Assembly (NCBI GenBank): GCA_964643575.1
Contig: CAZXTD010000094.1
Coordinates: 1-15,767 of the forward strand
DNA length: 15,767 nt
Direction of reading: 5' to 3'
Source of the DNA: Glaciecola sp964643575
GTDB taxonomy: Bacteria; Pseudomonadota; Gammaproteobacteria; Enterobacterales; Alteromonadaceae
Numbering within the stretch: position 1 is the first letter of the stretch; every line of letters starts with the position of its first letter. The position numbers and the translations under genes are program-made. Shown in pieces: positions 13,857-15,767 of this stretch. The notes beneath the pieces are model-generated. The model was not told the DNA's origin. It made no database searches and saw only the letters and a program-made list of their open reading frames with translations.

Positions 13857-14849
13857 ATGAAGTTTAAAAAGATGATTTATAAATGCTTAAGTTTGTTGCT
13901 TGTTTTAAGCATATTTGCTTGCGCAAAACAACAAGACACAGTGACCTTGCGTATTGGTCACTCTCTTGACACACAGCATAGTGTGCACGTGGCGATGCAA
14001 CATATGGCTGACCAATTGGCAATTTATTCTAATAATACCATGCAAATTAAACTGTATCCGAGTGCACAACTTGGCGGTGAGCGTGAGATGCTTGAGCTTT
14101 TGCAAATTGGCTCTCTTGCCATGACTAAAGTGTCGGCGGCAGCCATAGAAGGTTTTGTACCAGAAATGAAAGTATATGGTGTACCTTATTTGTTTCGCGA
14201 CAATGACCATCGTTGGGCGGTGCTAGAAAGTGAAATTGGTAAAGAAATTTTAGGCTATACGCAAAAAGCGCACTTAGTGGGTCTTGGTTATTATGATGCT
14301 GGCAGCCGGAGTTTTTATACAAACGACAAAAAGGTTGAATCTCCTGATGATTTACCGGGATTAAAAATACGCGTAATGCAAAGCCCGAGCGCCGTCGCTA
14401 TGGTGAATACAATGGGCGGCACTGCGACGCCTATTTCATTTGGCGAACTCTACGCTGCGCTTCAGCAAGGTGTCGTTGATGGAGCCGAAAATAACCCTCC
14501 TTCATTCTTTTTGTCGCGTCATTATGAGATCTCTAAATATTACGTGCTAGACGAGCATACATCAGTACCTGATGTGGTAATAGCCAGCAAGCATATATAC
14601 GACAACCTAACGCCTCAGCAACAGACATGGTTGCAACAGGCGGTTGATGACTCTATTGAGCTACAAAAGAAGCTGTGGAAAGAATTAGAAGAAAGGTCTT
14701 TAAAGGAAGTCAAGGCAGCAGGTGTTGAGGTTATTTACCCTGACAAACAGCCCTTTGTTGATGCGCTTGCACCGCTTTATAAGACTTATGAAGGTACGCA
14801 GATAGGTGAGTACATTGAAAGAATAAGAAACGTGCAGAAGGAGTCATGA
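13857..14849 (+). CDS. dctP: TRAP transporter substrate-binding protein DctP, with lipobox
   Basis: Binds an organic acid, probably a uronate or its derivative, outside the inner membrane and hands it to DctQM. The protein has 330 residues. The signal ends LSIFAC, suggesting a lipid on Cys22, although Phe at -2 is not typical. Family marks: LRIGHSLDTQHSVH near 31-44, YPSAQLGGEREMLE (67-80), GLKIRVMQSP (168-177) with Arg172, the usual carboxylate-binding arginine, and FGELYAALQQGVVDGAENNP (195-214). Arg151 in AGSRSFYT and Asn212 fit sugar-acid-binding members of the family. It lies 65 bp after the lyase gene on the same strand, and its stop is one base before the dctQ start. Confidence 0.95.
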   Translation: MKFKKMIYKCLSLLLVLSIFACAKQQDTVTLRIGHSLDTQHSVHVAMQHMADQLAIYSNNTMQIKLYPSAQLGGEREMLELLQIGSLAMTKVSAAAIEGFVPEMKVYGVPYLFRDNDHRWAVLESEIGKEILGYTQKAHLVGLGYYDAGSRSFYTNDKKVESPDDLPGLKIRVMQSPSAVAMVNTMGGTATPISFGELYAALQQGVVDGAENNPPSFFLSRHYEISKYYVLDEHTSVPDVVIASKHIYDNLTPQQQTWLQQAVDDSIELQKKLWKELEERSLKEVKAAGVEVIYPDKQPFVDALAPLYKTYEGTQIGEYIERIRNVQKES

Positions 14850-14850
14850 T

Positions 14851-15357
14851 ATGACATATATTCAGAACAAAGTGGTAGCTGCACTTAAGTTTTTAATCGT
14901 TGTTTTGCTTACAGGCATTGTTTTGGTTGTGAGTATGCAAGTTTTTTCACGCTTTGTGTTGGGCTCTTCTAGCTCCATTACCGAAGAGTTAGCACGATTT
15001 TTACTTATTTGGATAGGCTTGTTTGGCGGCGCTTATGGCTACCATACGAACGCTCATTTAGGCTTAGATATTGTCACTAATACACTAAAAGCGGCACCAA
15101 AGCTTTTAGTGAGTATGCTTGCTCACGGCTTGATCATGGGCTTTGCCATTGTGGTGATGGTGGTTGGCGGAATATCTTTGGTGAGACTCACTCTTGACCC
15201 TGTGCAAATATCAGCGGCAATGCAGATTAAAATGGCCTATGTGTATTTAGCGATTCCTGTGTCTGGCTTACTCATCGTGTTTTTTTCTGTGATTAAACTG
15301 AGTGAACTAGCCAAACTATTTAACCAAGCACGCGATCAATCACAAGAAGGAGTATAG
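14851..15357 (+). CDS. dctQ: TRAP transporter small permease DctQ
   Basis: The small membrane subunit of the sodium-driven TRAP transporter, 168 residues with four predicted transmembrane helices (about 10-32, 47-66, 87-110, 128-150). The family motif ITEELARFLLIWIGLFGGAY sits at 43-62. A ribosome-binding AAGGAG lies inside the end of dctP, and the one-base gap between the genes supports translational coupling. It pairs with the DctM gene directly downstream. Confidence 0.94.
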   Translation: MTYIQNKVVAALKFLIVVLLTGIVLVVSMQVFSRFVLGSSSSITEELARFLLIWIGLFGGAYGYHTNAHLGLDIVTNTLKAAPKLLVSMLAHGLIMGFAIVVMVVGGISLVRLTLDPVQISAAMQIKMAYVYLAIPVSGLLIVFFSVIKLSELAKLFNQARDQSQEGV

Positions 15358-15359
15358 AG

Positions 15360-15767
15360 ATGGAATTTGCTGGTATTATCTTATTAGTTGTTTTTGTTTT
15401 TTTGTTATTAATCAATGTCCCTATTTCTTTTAGTATCGGCATAGCGACCCTTGTAACAATGTTATTTAGCATCGACGCCATCCCGGCTGCTACCACTATT
15501 GCACAGCGCTTGGCAGGCGGAATAAACGCTTTTGCTTTGTTAGCGATACCGTTTTTCGTACTGTCAGGCTTGATCATGGGGCGCGGCGGTATTGCTAAAC
15601 GTTTAATTGAGTGTGCAATGGCACTAATCGGTATGTTGCCCGGAGGCTTAGCCTTAGTAAACGTTTTGTCTTGTACCTTATTTGGTTCTATTTCTGGCTC
15701 AGCGGTGGCTTCAACAAGTGCTATCGGTAGTTTTATGATCCCCGAAATGGAGAAAAAGGGTTACGAC
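15360..15767 (+). CDS. dctM: TRAP transporter large permease DctM (partial, 3' end outside window)
   Basis: The first 136 residues of the 12-helix transport subunit. The start ATG at 15360 lies two bases after the dctQ stop, with AAGGAG 7 bases upstream. The sequence begins with a hydrophobic helix (GIILLVVFVFLLLINVPISF), then AIPFFVLSGLIMGRGGIAKR, and reaches LFGSISGSAVASTSAIGSFM, the conserved SGSAVAS segment at the core of the TRAP/IT transport site. About 290 further residues are expected beyond the window. Confidence 0.94.
   Translation, partial: MEFAGIILLVVFVFLLLINVPISFSIGIATLVTMLFSIDAIPAATTIAQRLAGGINAFALLAIPFFVLSGLIMGRGGIAKRLIECAMALIGMLPGGLALVNVLSCTLFGSISGSAVASTSAIGSFMIPEMEKKGYD

Overview
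The window looks like part of a polysaccharide-utilisation locus from a marine gammaproteobacterium, probably Alteromonadales. That placement is an inference from AT-rich genes, several lipoprotein or Sec-exported enzymes, a DctPQM-type TRAP transporter and the enzyme set; no marker gene fixes the taxon. The enzymes point to a sulfated polymer of L-rhamnose and uronic acid, ulvan being the best guess: a BNR_4-type beta-propeller lyase candidate, a GH105 unsaturated-uronyl hydrolase, a GH78 alpha-L-rhamnosidase, a type I sulfatase, an L-rhamnose mutarotase and a DUF4861 protein.

Layout. (A) Bases 1-3831, minus strand, one probable operon read right to left: a secreted two-domain CBM-like protein, a lipoprotein sulfatase, a small Tat-signal subunit of the gluconate 2-dehydrogenase subunit 3 type, and a GMC flavin oxidoreductase cut by the left edge. 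(B) A divergent promoter region (3832-4071) separates A from the GH78 gene (4072-6939, plus strand). (C) A 433-bp convergent gap (6940-7372) holds the GH78 terminator, two inverted repeats, and a promoter-like box followed by a G/T-rich stretch ending in a strong plus-strand terminator: a candidate small RNA. (D) Bases 7373-12195, minus strand: GH105, DUF4861, rhamnose mutarotase, then an exported protein with two nucleoside-hydrolase-like halves. Two 10-N runs interrupt this region. (E) A second divergent promoter region (12196-12378). (F) Bases 12379-15767, plus strand: the lyase candidate followed by TRAP genes dctP, dctQ and dctM, the last cut by the right edge.

Proposed working order (inference): the lyase cuts the polymer to oligosaccharides with unsaturated uronyl ends; sulfatase, GH105, GH78 and perhaps DUF4861 trim these in the periplasm or at the outer membrane; the TRAP system imports an acidic product; RhaM handles rhamnose in the cytosol. 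The Tat/GMC pair suggests that a sugar or sugar acid is also oxidised in the periplasm. No TonB receptor, SusC/D pair, regulator or rhamnose catabolic gene is inside the window.

The least explained items are the internally duplicated nucleoside-hydrolase-like protein, an unnamed domain it shares with the CBM-like protein, and the candidate small RNA.
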